Source of the DNA: an uncultured Pelagibacteraceae bacterium
Lineage (GTDB): Bacteria > Pseudomonadota > Alphaproteobacteria > Pelagibacterales > Pelagibacteraceae
Direction of reading: 5' to 3'
Assembly: GCA_902562205.1 (NCBI GenBank)
Contig: CACESO010000010.1
Location: 1-38,636, forward strand
DNA length: 38,636 bases
Numbering within the stretch: the first letter of the stretch is position 1; each line of letters starts with the position of its first letter. The translations under genes were made by a program, and so were the position numbers. Below the pieces are notes generated by a model. The model was not told the DNA's origin. It saw only the letters and a list, made by a program, of their open reading frames with translations, and ran no database searches. This document shows, one piece after another, positions 11,532 to 20,883 of this stretch.

Positions 11532-13916
11532 TTATGATCTTAATTTTGCACCAGTTTTTTCTTCAACTGTGCTAACTATTTTTTTAGATATATTTGTCAG
11601 ATCACTTTCATTTAAAGTCTTATGATCAGACTGAATTGTTACTTTTAATGCAATTGATTTTTTATCAGATGGAATATTTTCTCCCTCATAAACATCAAAA
11701 ATTTTTACATCTTTGATTAAATCTTTCTCTATTTTTTTAATAACGTCTATTAAATTTTGAGCCCTAGTCTCTTTGTTAACCAAAAATGCAAAATCTCTAT
11801 CTGATTTTTGGTAATCTGAAAAAGTTAGACTTTCTTTAGTCTTTATATTCTTAGATTTGTAATCGACTAAATCTTCTAAAATAATTTCAAATCCAAAAGT
11901 ATTTGAAATTATTTTTGGATGCAAAGCGCCAAAATATCCAATAACAAAATTACCGTCTTTAGAAACTACAGAGCCCGAAATACCGGGATGATAATAAGAA
12001 GGTGTGTTGTCTTCAATTTTAAACTCATCTTTTTCTATTCCAAGTTCGATTAATGTTTGAACTAAATCCTTTTTGATATGAAATACATCAATTAAATCCT
12101 TATTCTTTAAAGAATTCTCTTCATCTATAAATTGTTTTTTTATTCCACAAATAATAGTTTTTTGTTGACCAGGTTTTTTTCCCGTAAAAATTGGACCAAT
12201 TTCAAAAAGGGCTTGATCGCCAAATCCTCTATTTAGATTTTTTTCCAAATAGAAAATTAAGTTAGGATATAAAGAATTTCTTAATACATTTAAATCTGAA
12301 CTTATTGGATTTACAATCTTTACACTTTCTAGATTTTCTCTAAATTTGCTATTGATCTTTTCGTCAGTAAACGACCATGTTATTGTCTCAAGATATCCTT
12401 TTGAGGCTACTGATCTTTGAACTAAATGAAAATGTTTCTGAAAGAAATTAAGTGTTGGTTTTGTTCGTTTTTTCTCAGGTTCAATGGACTTAATTTTTTC
12501 AAATCCAATAATTCTGATTACTTCCTCCACAAGATCAATCTCACCAAAAATATCTGGTCTCCAGCTAGGGACTTTAACATTAAGAAATTTTTCCTTTGAT
12601 TTAATAATAAAACCTAGGTTTGATAAAATTTTTTTTATCTCATTAGAGTTTATGTTGGTCCCAACTGTCTTTGACACCATTTTGGGGTCAAATTTTATCT
12701 CAAGATCTTTAAATTTTTTCGTTTGTTGAACATCAAATTTAGATACTTCTCCTCCGCAAATTTCTAAAATTAGCTCAACAGCTGTATCAAGACCAGCAGT
12801 CACAGATTGAGGATCTACACCTCTTTCAAAACGGAACTTGGCGTCACTATTCAAATCCAATTTTTTAGCAGTTTTTCTTGTGATTGACGGATCAAAGTAA
12901 GCTGACTCTAATAGTATATTTTTTGTGTGTATTTCTGTCCCTGACCTTTCGCCTCCGATTATTCCCCCTAAACCAAGCACACCTTCATCATCGGATATCA
13001 CGCACATATTTTCACTAAGCGTATAATTTTTATTATCTAAAGCTTTAAAACTTTCTCCTTTTTTTGAGTTTCTAACAGTAATTTTATTCTTTATCTTGTC
13101 TAAATCGTATGCGTGGAGGGGCCGGTTTAAATCAAACATTACATAATTTGTTATATCAACAACAGCAGAAATAGGTCTTAAACCAAGTGCTAAAATTCTA
13201 TTTTTTAACCATCCAGGACTTTCAGTGTTTTTGATGTTTTTAATAATACAACTACCAAAAATTGAGCATGCCTGTTTTTTATTTTTTTCAATCTTTATCT
13301 TAAGGTTGTGCTTAACGTTTTTTTTAATTTTGCTTTTTTTGAGTTCTTTTAATTTTCCGAAGTTAGAGGCTGATAAATCTCTTGCTATACCTCTTACGCC
13401 AAGACAATCTGGTCTGTTTGGTGTAATTGATAATTCAATTACATTTTTTCCTTTTTTTTCGCCAAAAAATGGTTTTCCAATTTTTGTTTTATATCTATCA
13501 TTAAGATCTATTATTCCTTCGCTCTCATTAGAAAGTTTCAATTCTGACTCAGAACAAAGCATTCCGTAAGAGGTTTCTCCTCTAATTTTAGATATCTCTA
13601 ATTTCATTCCATTTTTTGGAATTACTGAACCAGGAGGTGCATAAATTGTCAGAAGTCCGTCTCTAGCATTAGGTGCACCACATACAACTTTAAGAGTTTG
13701 CTTTTTTCCAATATCAACATCACATAACTTAAGCCGGTCAGCATTAGGATGCTTATTTGCTTTTATTATTTTTGCTACAATAAATTCACTAAGCTCATTT
13801 TTAACTGGTTCAACTTTTTCTACTTCTAAGCCAATACTATTTAATCTTTGGATAATTTGAGGCTCGCTTTTATTTGTCTTTAAATGTACATCGAGCCAAT
13901 CTTTTGTGAATTTCAT
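11532..13916 (-). CDS. pheT: Phenylalanyl-tRNA synthetase beta chain
   Basis: 794 residues, normal for bacterial PheT; with PheS it forms the (alpha-beta)2 enzyme charging tRNA-Phe. The N-terminal tRNA-binding (EMAP-like) domain covers about residues 39-150 ([19 protein letters not shown]). B3/B4 editing follows ([18 protein letters not shown] at about 164-181; GGIIGG), then B5 and the catalytic-like domain, then the C-terminal ferredoxin-like anticodon-binding domain in the last 95 residues ([12 protein letters not shown]). It overlaps pheS by 4 bases in the ATGA arrangement, as expected for subunits made in equal amounts, and its stop abuts the lepA start. Confidence 0.97.
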   Translation of the reverse strand: MKFTKDWLDVHLKTNKSEPQIIQRLNSIGLEVEKVEPVKNELSEFIVAKIIKANKHPNADRLKLCDVDIGKKQTLKVVCGAPNARDGLLTIYAPPGSVIPKNGMKLEISKIRGETSYGMLCSESELKLSNESEGIIDLNDRYKTKIGKPFFGEKKGKNVIELSITPNRPDCLGVRGIARDLSASNFGKLKELKKSKIKKNVKHNLKIKIEKNKKQACSIFGSCIIKNIKNTESPGWLKNRILALGLRPISAVVDITNYVMFDLNRPLHAYDLDKIKNKITVRNSKKGESFKALDNKNYTLSENMCVISDDEGVLGLGGIIGGERSGTEIHTKNILLESAYFDPSITRKTAKKLDLNSDAKFRFERGVDPQSVTAGLDTAVELILEICGGEVSKFDVQQTKKFKDLEIKFDPKMVSKTVGTNINSNEIKKILSNLGFIIKSKEKFLNVKVPSWRPDIFGEIDLVEEVIRIIGFEKIKSIEPEKKRTKPTLNFFQKHFHLVQRSVASKGYLETITWSFTDEKINSKFRENLESVKIVNPISSDLNVLRNSLYPNLIFYLEKNLNRGFGDQALFEIGPIFTGKKPGQQKTIICGIKKQFIDEENSLKNKDLIDVFHIKKDLVQTLIELGIEKDEFKIEDNTPSYYHPGISGSVVSKDGNFVIGYFGALHPKIISNTFGFEIILEDLVDYKSKNIKTKESLTFSDYQKSDRDFAFLVNKETRAQNLIDVIKKIEKDLIKDVKIFDVYEGENIPSDKKSIALKVTIQSDHKTLNESDLTNISKKIVSTVEEKTGAKLRS

Positions 13917-14980
13917 TTACTTAAACCTCTGTAATTTGTTGGAACATCTAAAGGATCAAAACCATAATAATTTAACCATCTATAATCACATTCGAAAAAT
14001 GACCTTAAATCGTTTATTCCATACTTAAGCATTGCCAATCTATCAATACCAATACCAAATGCGAAACCCTGATAAATTTTCGAGTCAACTTTGCAGTTTT
14101 TTAAAACATTTGGGTGAACCATTCCACATCCAAGTATCTCAAGCCATTTATCGCCCTCACCAATAATAATTTTGTTATTTTCAATTCTATACCCAATATC
14201 TACCTCAGCTGAAGGTTCTGTAAATGGAAAGTGACTAGGTCTAAATCTCATCTTAATTTTATCCACTTCAAAAAATTCTTTAATGAAATAATTTAAACAT
14301 CCTTTTAAATGTCCCATATTAATATTTTTATCAATATGAAGACCTTCCAGCTGATGAAACATCGGTGTATGAGTTTGATCACTATCGCTACGATAAGTTC
14401 TTCCAGGTGCAATAATCTTAAAAGGAGGTTTACCTTTTAACATCGTGCGAACTTGAACTGGAGAAGTGTGGGTCCTAAGCAAAGTCTTCATATTTTCATC
14501 CAAATAAAATGTGTCATGCATATCTTTTGCTGGATGATCTTCAGGAGTATTTAAAGCAGTAAAATTATTATAATCATTTTCAACGTCGGGCCCTTCTTCT
14601 ACGCTAAATCCTATTTCTGAAAAAATACACGATATTTCATCAATAACTTGAGATACAGGGTGTATCTTTCCTAATTTGAATTCTTTCTCAGGTAAAGTAA
14701 CATCAATTTTTTCTTTTTTTATTTTTTCATTTAGATCTTTATCCAAAACTTCTGTGGCTTTTGATCTAAATATTTCAAGTAATTCTTGTTTTGCTTTATT
14801 GATATTGGATGCAAAAGTTTTTTTCTCATCCTCAGATAAAGAGCCAAGTTTTTTAAACTGAGAATTAATAAATCCATTTTTACTGAAAATATCTGTTTTT
14901 ATAGATTCAATTTCTTTTGAATCCTGAGTGCTGTTTAATCTGTTTTTAAACTCGAGAATTTTTTTTTCAAAATCAGACAT
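13913..14980 (-). CDS. pheS: Phenylalanyl-tRNA synthetase alpha chain
   Basis: 355 residues, normal length. The N-terminal coiled coil covers about residues 1-90. The class II catalytic domain has motif 1 near [10 protein letters not shown] (107-116), motif 2 [12 protein letters not shown] (193-204), the substrate region [17 protein letters not shown] (246-262) and motif 3 [14 protein letters not shown] (305-318). It makes Phe-tRNA together with PheT. The order thrS-infC-rpmI-rplT-pheS-pheT matches the classical proteobacterial arrangement. The 43-base gap to rplT is too short for a pheM-like leader peptide but holds a small hairpin. Confidence 0.97.
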   Translation of the reverse strand: MSDFEKKILEFKNRLNSTQDSKEIESIKTDIFSKNGFINSQFKKLGSLSEDEKKTFASNINKAKQELLEIFRSKATEVLDKDLNEKIKKEKIDVTLPEKEFKLGKIHPVSQVIDEISCIFSEIGFSVEEGPDVENDYNNFTALNTPEDHPAKDMHDTFYLDENMKTLLRTHTSPVQVRTMLKGKPPFKIIAPGRTYRSDSDQTHTPMFHQLEGLHIDKNINMGHLKGCLNYFIKEFFEVDKIKMRFRPSHFPFTEPSAEVDIGYRIENNKIIIGEGDKWLEILGCGMVHPNVLKNCKVDSKIYQGFAFGIGIDRLAMLKYGINDLRSFFECDYRWLNYYGFDPLDVPTNYRGLSK

Positions 14981-14992
14981 TTTTACAGATTA

Positions 14993-15009
14993 TTTCTTAA
15001 ACTAAGAAA
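14993..15009 (-). promoter_or_regulatory. Small hairpin between rplT and pheS
   Basis: On the minus strand TTTCTTA-GTT-TAAGAAA forms a perfect 7-bp stem with a 3-base loop, 12 bases before the pheS start codon. No T-run follows, so it is not a standard terminator. It could tune pheS translation or stop ribosomes from reinitiating, but the stem is almost all A-T and may be chance. Confidence 0.25.
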
Positions 15010-15023
15010 AACAATAGGGAAGA

Positions 15024-15380
15024 TTAATTAAGTGCTGCTTGAGCTTTTTTTACAATTGTTTTAAACGCTTCGGGGTTATCATAAGCAATTTCAGCTAGAA
15101 TTTTTCTATCTAACTTGATACCAGATTTACTTAAAGCATGTATAAATTTTGAATAAGTAAGTCCTTCACCTCTTACTCCCGCATTAATTCTTTGGATCCA
15201 TAAAGACTTAAATTCTCTTTTTTTATTCCTTCTATCTCTATATGCATATTGCATCGACTTTTCCATTGCTTGTCTTGCAACACGAATAGTGTTTTTTCTT
15301 CTTCCCCACTGACCTTTTACAGCCTTAAGAACTTTTTTATGTTTTGCTCTGCTTGTAACTCCTCTTTTTACTCTTGGCAT
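15024..15380 (-). CDS. rplT: 50S ribosomal protein L20
   Basis: 118 residues, the usual length, strongly basic. The N-terminal part [19 protein letters not shown] and the internal [19 protein letters not shown] and [14 protein letters not shown] are near-diagnostic for L20, which binds 23S rRNA and is needed early in 50S assembly. It starts 1 base after the rpmI stop codon, so L35 and L20 are probably translationally coupled. In other bacteria L20 represses this operon by binding its mRNA; whether that occurs here is not visible. Confidence 0.98.
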   Translation of the reverse strand: MPRVKRGVTSRAKHKKVLKAVKGQWGRRKNTIRVARQAMEKSMQYAYRDRRNKKREFKSLWIQRINAGVRGEGLTYSKFIHALSKSGIKLDRKILAEIAYDNPEAFKTIVKKAQAALN

Positions 15381-15381
15381 T

Positions 15382-15588
15382 TTATCCTCTCAAACTATAT
15401 GGCATGTATGATTTTACAATTTTGCCATCCTGTTTAGACATTACAGTTGTTCCTCTTTGTTTTCTAATTTGTGAATTCGTTCTCTTGATCATGCCATGTC
15501 TCTTCCCAGCTTGAGGCATTATTACCTTCCCTCTTGCAGAAATTTTAAATCTTTTTTTAGCTGAACTTTTTGTTTTTAACTTTGGCAT
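15382..15588 (-). CDS. rpmI: 50S ribosomal protein L35
   Basis: 68 residues starting [20 protein letters not shown], characteristic of L35, with the usual RHGMIKR segment in the middle. It is a small basic protein of the large ribosomal subunit. It lies between infC (46-base gap) and rplT (1-base gap). Its upstream leader carries an unusual C-rich run in the place where a ribosome binding site would be expected. Confidence 0.97.
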   Translation of the reverse strand: MPKLKTKSSAKKRFKISARGKVIMPQAGKRHGMIKRTNSQIRKQRGTTVMSKQDGKIVKSYMPYSLRG

Positions 15589-15590
15589 AA

Positions 15591-15600
15591 CTGGAGGGGG
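15591..15600 (-). promoter_or_regulatory. C-rich element just before the rpmI start codon
   Basis: The minus strand reads CCCCCTCCAG directly followed by TT and the rpmI ATG. No purine-rich ribosome binding site is present at this spacing. In a genome this A+T rich, a run of pyrimidines with seven C residues in eight bases at a start codon is striking. It could be a protein or RNA recognition site in the infC-rpmI-rplT transcript, where L20 autoregulation is known in other bacteria. Function is inferred only. Confidence 0.3.
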
Positions 15601-15634
15601 TTATACAAATATAATGATAAATTTTCAAGAATAA

Positions 15635-16180
15635 TTAAATTGGTTGAATAACCATTATCATCTGTTTGCCTTCAAATTTAGGCTGTAACTCTACTTTTCC
15701 AAGTTTTTCTATATCGGTCTTAATCTTATCCATTAATTCATGTCCAAGATTTGAGTGTTGTAATTCTCTTCCTTTAAATTTAATAGTAAATTTTACTTTA
15801 TCGCCTTTACTCAAAAATTTTTGAGCATTTTTAATTTTAAACGAGTAGTCATGAATTTCTGTTACTGGTCTAAGTTTTATTTCTTTAAGTTCTACTTTTT
15901 TTTGCTTCTTTTTTGCTTTATTAGCTTTTTTTTGGGTATCATATTTAAATTTACCCATGTCCATGATTTTACAAACTGGTGGTTTAGCATTTTGAGCGAT
16001 CTCAATTAAATCAAGCCCTTCATTTTTAGCCATATTAATTGCCTCTTGGGTATTTAGTATTCCTAAATTTTTTCCATCACTTGAAATTACCTGTACCTCT
16101 TGAGACATAATCCTGTTATTTGAACGAGGTCCTCTATCCTTTGTTCTTTTCTGAAAATAGTTTTGTTTGAAATCTGCCAC
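15635..16180 (-). CDS. infC: Translation initiation factor IF-3
   Basis: 181 residues, normal length. The N-terminal domain (NNRIMSQEVQVISSDGKNLG, EAINMAKNEGLDLIEI, PPVCKIMDMGKFKYD) is joined by a Lys-rich linker (KKANKAKKKQKKVELKEIKLRP) to the C-terminal domain (DYSFKIKNAQKFLSKGDKVK, FKGRELQH). IF-3 binds the 30S subunit and checks start-codon choice. The start codon is GTG, placed directly against the thrS stop. Rare start codons on infC are known in other bacteria as part of autoregulation (AUU in E. coli); GTG is milder, so that control may be weak here. Confidence 0.97.
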   Translation of the reverse strand: MADFKQNYFQKRTKDRGPRSNNRIMSQEVQVISSDGKNLGILNTQEAINMAKNEGLDLIEIAQNAKPPVCKIMDMGKFKYDTQKKANKAKKKQKKVELKEIKLRPVTEIHDYSFKIKNAQKFLSKGDKVKFTIKFKGRELQHSNLGHELMDKIKTDIEKLGKVELQPKFEGKQMIMVIQPI

Positions 16181-18097
16181 TTATAATGATGGAGCTTTAT
16201 TTAAAGCTTGATAGTGATTTATAAATTTTTTTAGTTCCATATTTTCTTGTTTTGTAGAATCCAATTGTCTAATAGTTACACTATTACTGTCAACTTCTTT
16301 TTTTCCACAAATTAATAGTATAGGAACCTTTGATAACGAATGTTCCCTTATTTTGTAATTTAAATTGTGATTCTTCAGATCAACTTCTGAGTTTAGACCA
16401 GATGCTATAAGCTTTTTGTTAACTTCAACTGAATAATCATTAAAGTCTTCAGAAACTGGTATTACCATGATTTGAGATGGGCTTATCCAAAATGGAAGTT
16501 TTCCAGAGTAATTTTCAATTAATATTCCAATAAATCTTTCAAGAGAACCGAATAAAGCTCGGTGTAACATCACTGGAACTTTCTTTGATCCATCTTTATC
16601 TACAAAAGATGCACCTAATCTTCCTGGTAAATTTAAATCAACCTGAAGAGTTCCACATTGCCAGTCTCTTCCTATTGCGTCTCTTAAGACAAATTCAATT
16701 TTAGGACCATAAAATGCACCTTCCCCTTTATTGATGCTATATTCTAATTTTGTAGCTTTAACAGCTTCCAATAAAGCTTTTTCTGCTTTGTCCCAAACCT
16801 CATCCTCTCCAACTCTAAGGTCTGGTCTATCAGAATATTTTAAAATTACATTTTCAAATCCAAGATCTTTATAAATATTTAAAATAAGATTTGTAACTGA
16901 TAGAGACTCGTCTGTAATTTGATCTTCTGTGCAAAAGATATGCGCATCATCTTGGGTAAAAGCTCTTACTCTTAACAAGCCATGTAATGCTCCTGATGGT
17001 TCATACCTATGAACTTTTCCAAATTCAGACATTTTATAAGGAAGGTCTCGATAACTCTTTAATCCTTGATTGAATACTTGGACACACCCTGGACAGTTCA
17101 TGGGTTTAATCGCAAATACTTTTTCATCTGGAGTTTCAGACGTGTACATGTGTGCACCAAATTTTTCCCAGTGACCAGATTTTTCCCACAAAGATCTATC
17201 TAAAACTTCTGGGGTATTAATTTCTTTATAACCTGCTTCATTTTGTTTTTTTCTCATGTAGTCAATAAGTTTTTGAAATAATGTCCATCCTCTTTGATGC
17301 CAAAATACTGCACCTGGACTTTCTTCTCTAAAATGAAATAAGTCCATTTCTTTACCAAGTTTTCTGTGATCTCTTTTTTCAGCTTCCTCTAACCTTTTAA
17401 TATAATTATCTAAATCTTTTTTTGATGCCCAAGAAGTTCCATAGATCCTTTGCAGCATTTCATTTTTTGAGTCACCTCTCCAATATGCGCCTGCAACCTT
17501 AGTTAACTTAAAATTTTTACCAATTTTGCCAGTGGATGATAGATGCGGTCCTCGACAAAGGTCATGCCATTTACCATGAAAGTATATAGAAATTTCCTCA
17601 TTCTTTGGAATATCTTTAATAATTTCTGACTTGTAGTTTTCGCCAATTTTTTTGAAATGCGAAATAGCTTCATCTCTATCCCAAACCTCTCTATAAGTTG
17701 GTTCATCTCTATCAACAATTTCTGACATCTTTGATTCAATCTTTTTTAAATCAGCCTCAGTGAAGGGTTCTTTTCTGGAAAAGTCATAATAAAAACCATT
17801 CTCAATAGTTGGTCCGATCGTCACTTGAGTTCCAGGAAATAGTTCTTGGACCGCCATTGCTAAAATATGGGCTGTGTCATGTCTGATAGTATCAAGCCCG
17901 TCTTTATCTTTTGACGTTAAAATTTTTACTTCACAATCCTTTTCAATTTCATAACTTAAATCTTTTAATTTTCCATCGACACTTATAACTAGAGCTTCTT
18001 TTGCTAGAGATTTACTTATTTTTTCAGCAACTTTAAGTCCTGAAACTTTTTCTTTAAAGGCTAATTTTTTTCCATCGGGTAAAGTAATATTAGGCAT
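16181..18097 (-). CDS. thrS: Threonyl-tRNA synthetase
   Basis: 638 residues, normal length. The TGS domain covers about residues 1-62. The editing domain has HDTAH with His73 and His77, the same numbering as in E. coli, and the later WHDLCRGPHL block. The class II core has the zinc Cys in MNCPGCVQVF, motif 2 in RYEPSGALHGLLRVRAFTQD, and motif 3 in LHRALFGSLERFIGILIENY. The C-terminal anticodon domain ends the protein. The start overlaps the end of the upstream GT4 gene by 8 bases. No T-box or operator-like leader is possible here because the gene is embedded in a run. Confidence 0.98.
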   Translation of the reverse strand: MPNITLPDGKKLAFKEKVSGLKVAEKISKSLAKEALVISVDGKLKDLSYEIEKDCEVKILTSKDKDGLDTIRHDTAHILAMAVQELFPGTQVTIGPTIENGFYYDFSRKEPFTEADLKKIESKMSEIVDRDEPTYREVWDRDEAISHFKKIGENYKSEIIKDIPKNEEISIYFHGKWHDLCRGPHLSSTGKIGKNFKLTKVAGAYWRGDSKNEMLQRIYGTSWASKKDLDNYIKRLEEAEKRDHRKLGKEMDLFHFREESPGAVFWHQRGWTLFQKLIDYMRKKQNEAGYKEINTPEVLDRSLWEKSGHWEKFGAHMYTSETPDEKVFAIKPMNCPGCVQVFNQGLKSYRDLPYKMSEFGKVHRYEPSGALHGLLRVRAFTQDDAHIFCTEDQITDESLSVTNLILNIYKDLGFENVILKYSDRPDLRVGEDEVWDKAEKALLEAVKATKLEYSINKGEGAFYGPKIEFVLRDAIGRDWQCGTLQVDLNLPGRLGASFVDKDGSKKVPVMLHRALFGSLERFIGILIENYSGKLPFWISPSQIMVIPVSEDFNDYSVEVNKKLIASGLNSEVDLKNHNLNYKIREHSLSKVPILLICGKKEVDSNSVTIRQLDSTKQENMELKKFINHYQALNKAPSL

Positions 18098-19247
18098 TTA
18101 TTAATTTTTTATATTCTGAATAAGTTGAAAAACACATTTTTTCAACATTAAATTTTTTTTGGACGTTTTTTCTACCATTATTTCCCATCACATTAAGTGA
18201 AGTATCGTCTAACCTAAAAATAAAATCTAATTTTTCACTCAAAGAATGATGATCGCTAGAACTAAATAATAACCCAGTTTTATTATCAACTATTGTTTCC
18301 TTAGATCCACCAATATCACTTGCAACTATTGGTTTTTTCATTGATTGTGCTTCAACTGATATTCTACCAAAAGCCTCAGGTTCAATTGATGCAGAAACAA
18401 TAACGCTAGAGACGCTATAAGCCACAGGCATTGAGGGCGCATGTTCAAGAAAAATTACTTCATTATTTAATCTAAATCTTTCAATCAACCTAATTAGTTT
18501 TTTTTTGTAAATTTTTCTTCCTTGATCAGACCCGAGAAGTATGGCAATAAAGTTTTTATAACCAAATTTTGTTTTGAGATCATTAAGAGCCTCTATAAAG
18601 ATTTCTTGACCTTTCCACTCAGTAAGTCTTCCTGGCATTAAAATAATCTTTTTATTAGCATCAATATTAAGTTTTTTTAAAAATTTTATTCTATCTGCTT
18701 CTTTGATGTTATCAGGATCATAATACTCAGTATTAATCCCTCTAAAAATAACTAAAAATTTTTTAATTCTGGAAATGTACTCTGGATATTTTTCTTTGAT
18801 ATGGGAAAAAATAAAATTTGAACCTGCAATTACACAATCTGACTGAAGCATAATTGCATTGTATTTTTTTTTTATTGAATTATTAAAATTATATGTCCCG
18901 TGGAATGTTGTTACTAATTTACATCTAGTTATTTTTGAGACATAATAACATGACCATGCTGGCGCTCTGCTTCTAACATGAAGTATATTAATTTTATAAA
19001 ATAGAACTATAAAAGTAAGTATAAATATATTTATTAAAATCAGTAAAGGATTTTTGCTGTGAACAGGAAGTCTAAATAGTTTTACTTTTTTTTTGTCTAT
19101 ATATTTCAATAACTCTCCTCCGCTAGTAGCAATAAAGGAGCTTGATTTTTGTTCTTTTAAATAATGAGCAAGATCGTAACAACCTATTTCGGCTCCACCA
19201 TAACCAAGTCTGGGTATTACTTGTAAAACTTTTAATTTAGATGACAT
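18090..19247 (-). CDS. Glycosyltransferase family 4 protein
   Basis: 385 residues with a GT-B fold. The N-terminal half has LQVIPRLGYGGAE (8-20), with the acceptor-side GGAE motif, and VTTFHGTYN (112-120). A hydrophobic stretch at about 66-83 probably sits on the membrane face. The donor half has MPGRLTEWKG (204-213) and the EX7E pair Glu291/Glu299 in EPEAFGRISVEA, then KKPIVASDIGGSKE. These are typical of retaining GT4 enzymes for LPS or other surface glycans. It is the first gene of the minus-strand translation run and overlaps thrS by 8 bases. The 36-base gap to the divergent hydrolase must carry its promoter. The sugar is unknown. Confidence 0.88.
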   Translation of the reverse strand: MSSKLKVLQVIPRLGYGGAEIGCYDLAHYLKEQKSSSFIATSGGELLKYIDKKKVKLFRLPVHSKNPLLILINIFILTFIVLFYKINILHVRSRAPAWSCYYVSKITRCKLVTTFHGTYNFNNSIKKKYNAIMLQSDCVIAGSNFIFSHIKEKYPEYISRIKKFLVIFRGINTEYYDPDNIKEADRIKFLKKLNIDANKKIILMPGRLTEWKGQEIFIEALNDLKTKFGYKNFIAILLGSDQGRKIYKKKLIRLIERFRLNNEVIFLEHAPSMPVAYSVSSVIVSASIEPEAFGRISVEAQSMKKPIVASDIGGSKETIVDNKTGLLFSSSDHHSLSEKLDFIFRLDDTSLNVMGNNGRKNVQKKFNVEKMCFSTYSEYKKLINA

Positions 19248-19283
19248 TTATCTAACTTATAATATCATATTTAAAATTTCAAA

Positions 19284-20030
19284 ATGACTAAATTCAATTA
19301 TATCTATTTTAAAAAGGATAAAAAATTACGAATTTTGAATAGTAAATTAAATTCTAAACTCACTGTTGTGTTTTTGCACGGTTTAAAATCTGATATGGAA
19401 GGAAAAAAACCTCTTTTTTTAAATAAATATTGTAAGAAAAATAAAGTTAACTTTCTGTCTCTCGAATATTCTGGTCATGGCAAGTCGTATGGAAAATTCG
19501 AAAATGGTACTATTTCTCAATGGAGGAACAACGTTAAATTTGTAATTCGCAAAATAATTAAAAAAGAAAAATTTTTAATAGTTGGTTCAAGTCTAGGTGC
19601 TTGGCTCGGATTACTGCAATTTCAAGATTTTAAGAAACAAATAATTGGATTTATTGGAATAGGTTCCGCTCCTGAATTTTTGGATAGGTTAATTTGGCAA
19701 AAACTGAAAAACAATGAAAAAAAAATGTTTTTAAAAAAAAAATTCTACATGCTTAAAAGTGATGGCTATGAATATAAAATCAAATTAGCTTTTCTAAAAG
19801 ATGGTAGAAAAAATAAAGTTCTTAATAAAAAGATAAACTCAAAAATCCCTGTTTTTTTAATTCATGGGAAAAAAGATAACGTTGTTCCTTTAAAACTATC
19901 AAAAAAAATCTTTAGTATTTTTCCTAAAGCAAAAAAGAAAATGCAGATTATAAAGGGAGGCGATCATAGCTTGTCCCGTAAAGGAGATTTAAATAAACTC
20001 GCAAATTTAATAGACGAAATTATACATTAA
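19284..20030 (+). CDS. Alpha/beta hydrolase (ABHD10/BEM46-like)
   Basis: 248 residues with an alpha/beta-hydrolase fold and the complete triad: nucleophile Ser103 in GSSLGAW (101-107), acid Asp198 in HGKKDNVVP (194-202) and His228 in GGDHSLS (225-231). The oxyanion strand is VVFLHGLKSDMEGKK (28-42), and LEYSGHGKSYG (60-70) is typical of the family. Related proteins act as acyl-protein thioesterases or carboxylesterases; the substrate here is unknown. It has no signal peptide and is probably cytoplasmic. It stands alone on the plus strand, transcribed divergently from the GT4-thrS run, and its end overlaps the SDR gene by 11 bases tail to tail. Confidence 0.82.
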   Translation: MTKFNYIYFKKDKKLRILNSKLNSKLTVVFLHGLKSDMEGKKPLFLNKYCKKNKVNFLSLEYSGHGKSYGKFENGTISQWRNNVKFVIRKIIKKEKFLIVGSSLGAWLGLLQFQDFKKQIIGFIGIGSAPEFLDRLIWQKLKNNEKKMFLKKKFYMLKSDGYEYKIKLAFLKDGRKNKVLNKKINSKIPVFLIHGKKDNVVPLKLSKKIFSIFPKAKKKMQIIKGGDHSLSRKGDLNKLANLIDEIIH

Positions 20031-20877
20031 CCTTCAAACCTTCTTCGTAGGTTGGGTAAATTAATTTTAATTTAAATATATCTTTAATCTTTTTATTTGA
20101 AACTTTTTTAGAATCTTTATAGAAATCTTTCAGCATACCTTCCTCTAACTCATCAAAACTAATAATTTTTGGTAATTCAAAATTAATCAAATTACATGCA
20201 TATTTAACGACCTCAATATTTGATGCTGGCTTATCATCTGACAAATTGTAAATATCATTATTTAAAGACTTATTTAGTGACAGATATAATGTTTGAGCTA
20301 TATCTTTAACGTGTATCCTTGAAAAGAAGTGATTTTTTTTTTCAACAACAAATTTTTGATCATTTCTAAGTCTGGTAATTGCATTGTATCTATCAGAATA
20401 AATCCCAGAAAGTCTAAAAATTTGAACTGGCAATGAATTTTTTGTTCCAATAGACAACCAATCTTTCTCAACATTTAATCTGTTTTTTCCTGCAAGCGAT
20501 TGTGGATTTGTTGTGCTGTCTTCATTTACCCAGGCTCCATCGTGATTACCATAAACACTTGTTGAGGATAAATAAGTTAGCCATTTTAGGTTTTGTAAAT
20601 TTAAATTATTTTTTGCTAATCTTTCTATAAACATATCCTTCCCATTTATTGGGGGAACAGATATCAAAATATGATCGGACTCTTGTAATGGATTGATCAA
20701 ATCTTTATCAAAATCATTTTCATTAAATTCATAATTAAAATATTTTAAATTTTTAAAAGTAAGCTCGGAAGTATTTTTTCTTGATGTGGTTGTTAATCTT
20801 AAATCAACATTAGAACTTAATAGATGGTCCACAAAAGATTGGGCTACCTGTCCAAAACCAAAACAAAATAATTTCAT
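20020..20877 (-). CDS. NAD(P)-binding SDR/epimerase family protein (YeeZ-like)
   Basis: 285 residues with an N-terminal Rossmann fold. The dinucleotide motif is FGFGQVAQ (6-13), followed by ISVPP, then YLSSTSVYGNHDGAWVNED (about 102-120), in which the Ser/Thr pair is the usual extended-SDR catalytic region. The expected Tyr-x3-Lys is replaced by a Lys/Arg-rich GKNRLNVEKDW segment, as in the YeeZ-type branch often listed as a NAD-dependent epimerase without known substrate. RLSGIYSDRYNAI and FSRIHVKDIAQTL fit the same branch. It starts 6 bases after the gltB stop and is probably cotranscribed with gltDB. Function is unknown; a link to glutamate metabolism is only suggested by position. Confidence 0.75.
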   Translation of the reverse strand: MKLFCFGFGQVAQSFVDHLLSSNVDLRLTTTSRKNTSELTFKNLKYFNYEFNENDFDKDLINPLQESDHILISVPPINGKDMFIERLAKNNLNLQNLKWLTYLSSTSVYGNHDGAWVNEDSTTNPQSLAGKNRLNVEKDWLSIGTKNSLPVQIFRLSGIYSDRYNAITRLRNDQKFVVEKKNHFFSRIHVKDIAQTLYLSLNKSLNNDIYNLSDDKPASNIEVVKYACNLINFELPKIISFDELEEGMLKDFYKDSKKVSNKKIKDIFKLKLIYPTYEEGLKVNV

Positions 20878-20883
20878 TTTTTA

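Noticed and set aside
13225-13569. 114-codon plus-strand open frame
   Set aside because: Antisense to pheT, with a low-complexity hydrophobic product as expected from the complement of Lys-rich coding.
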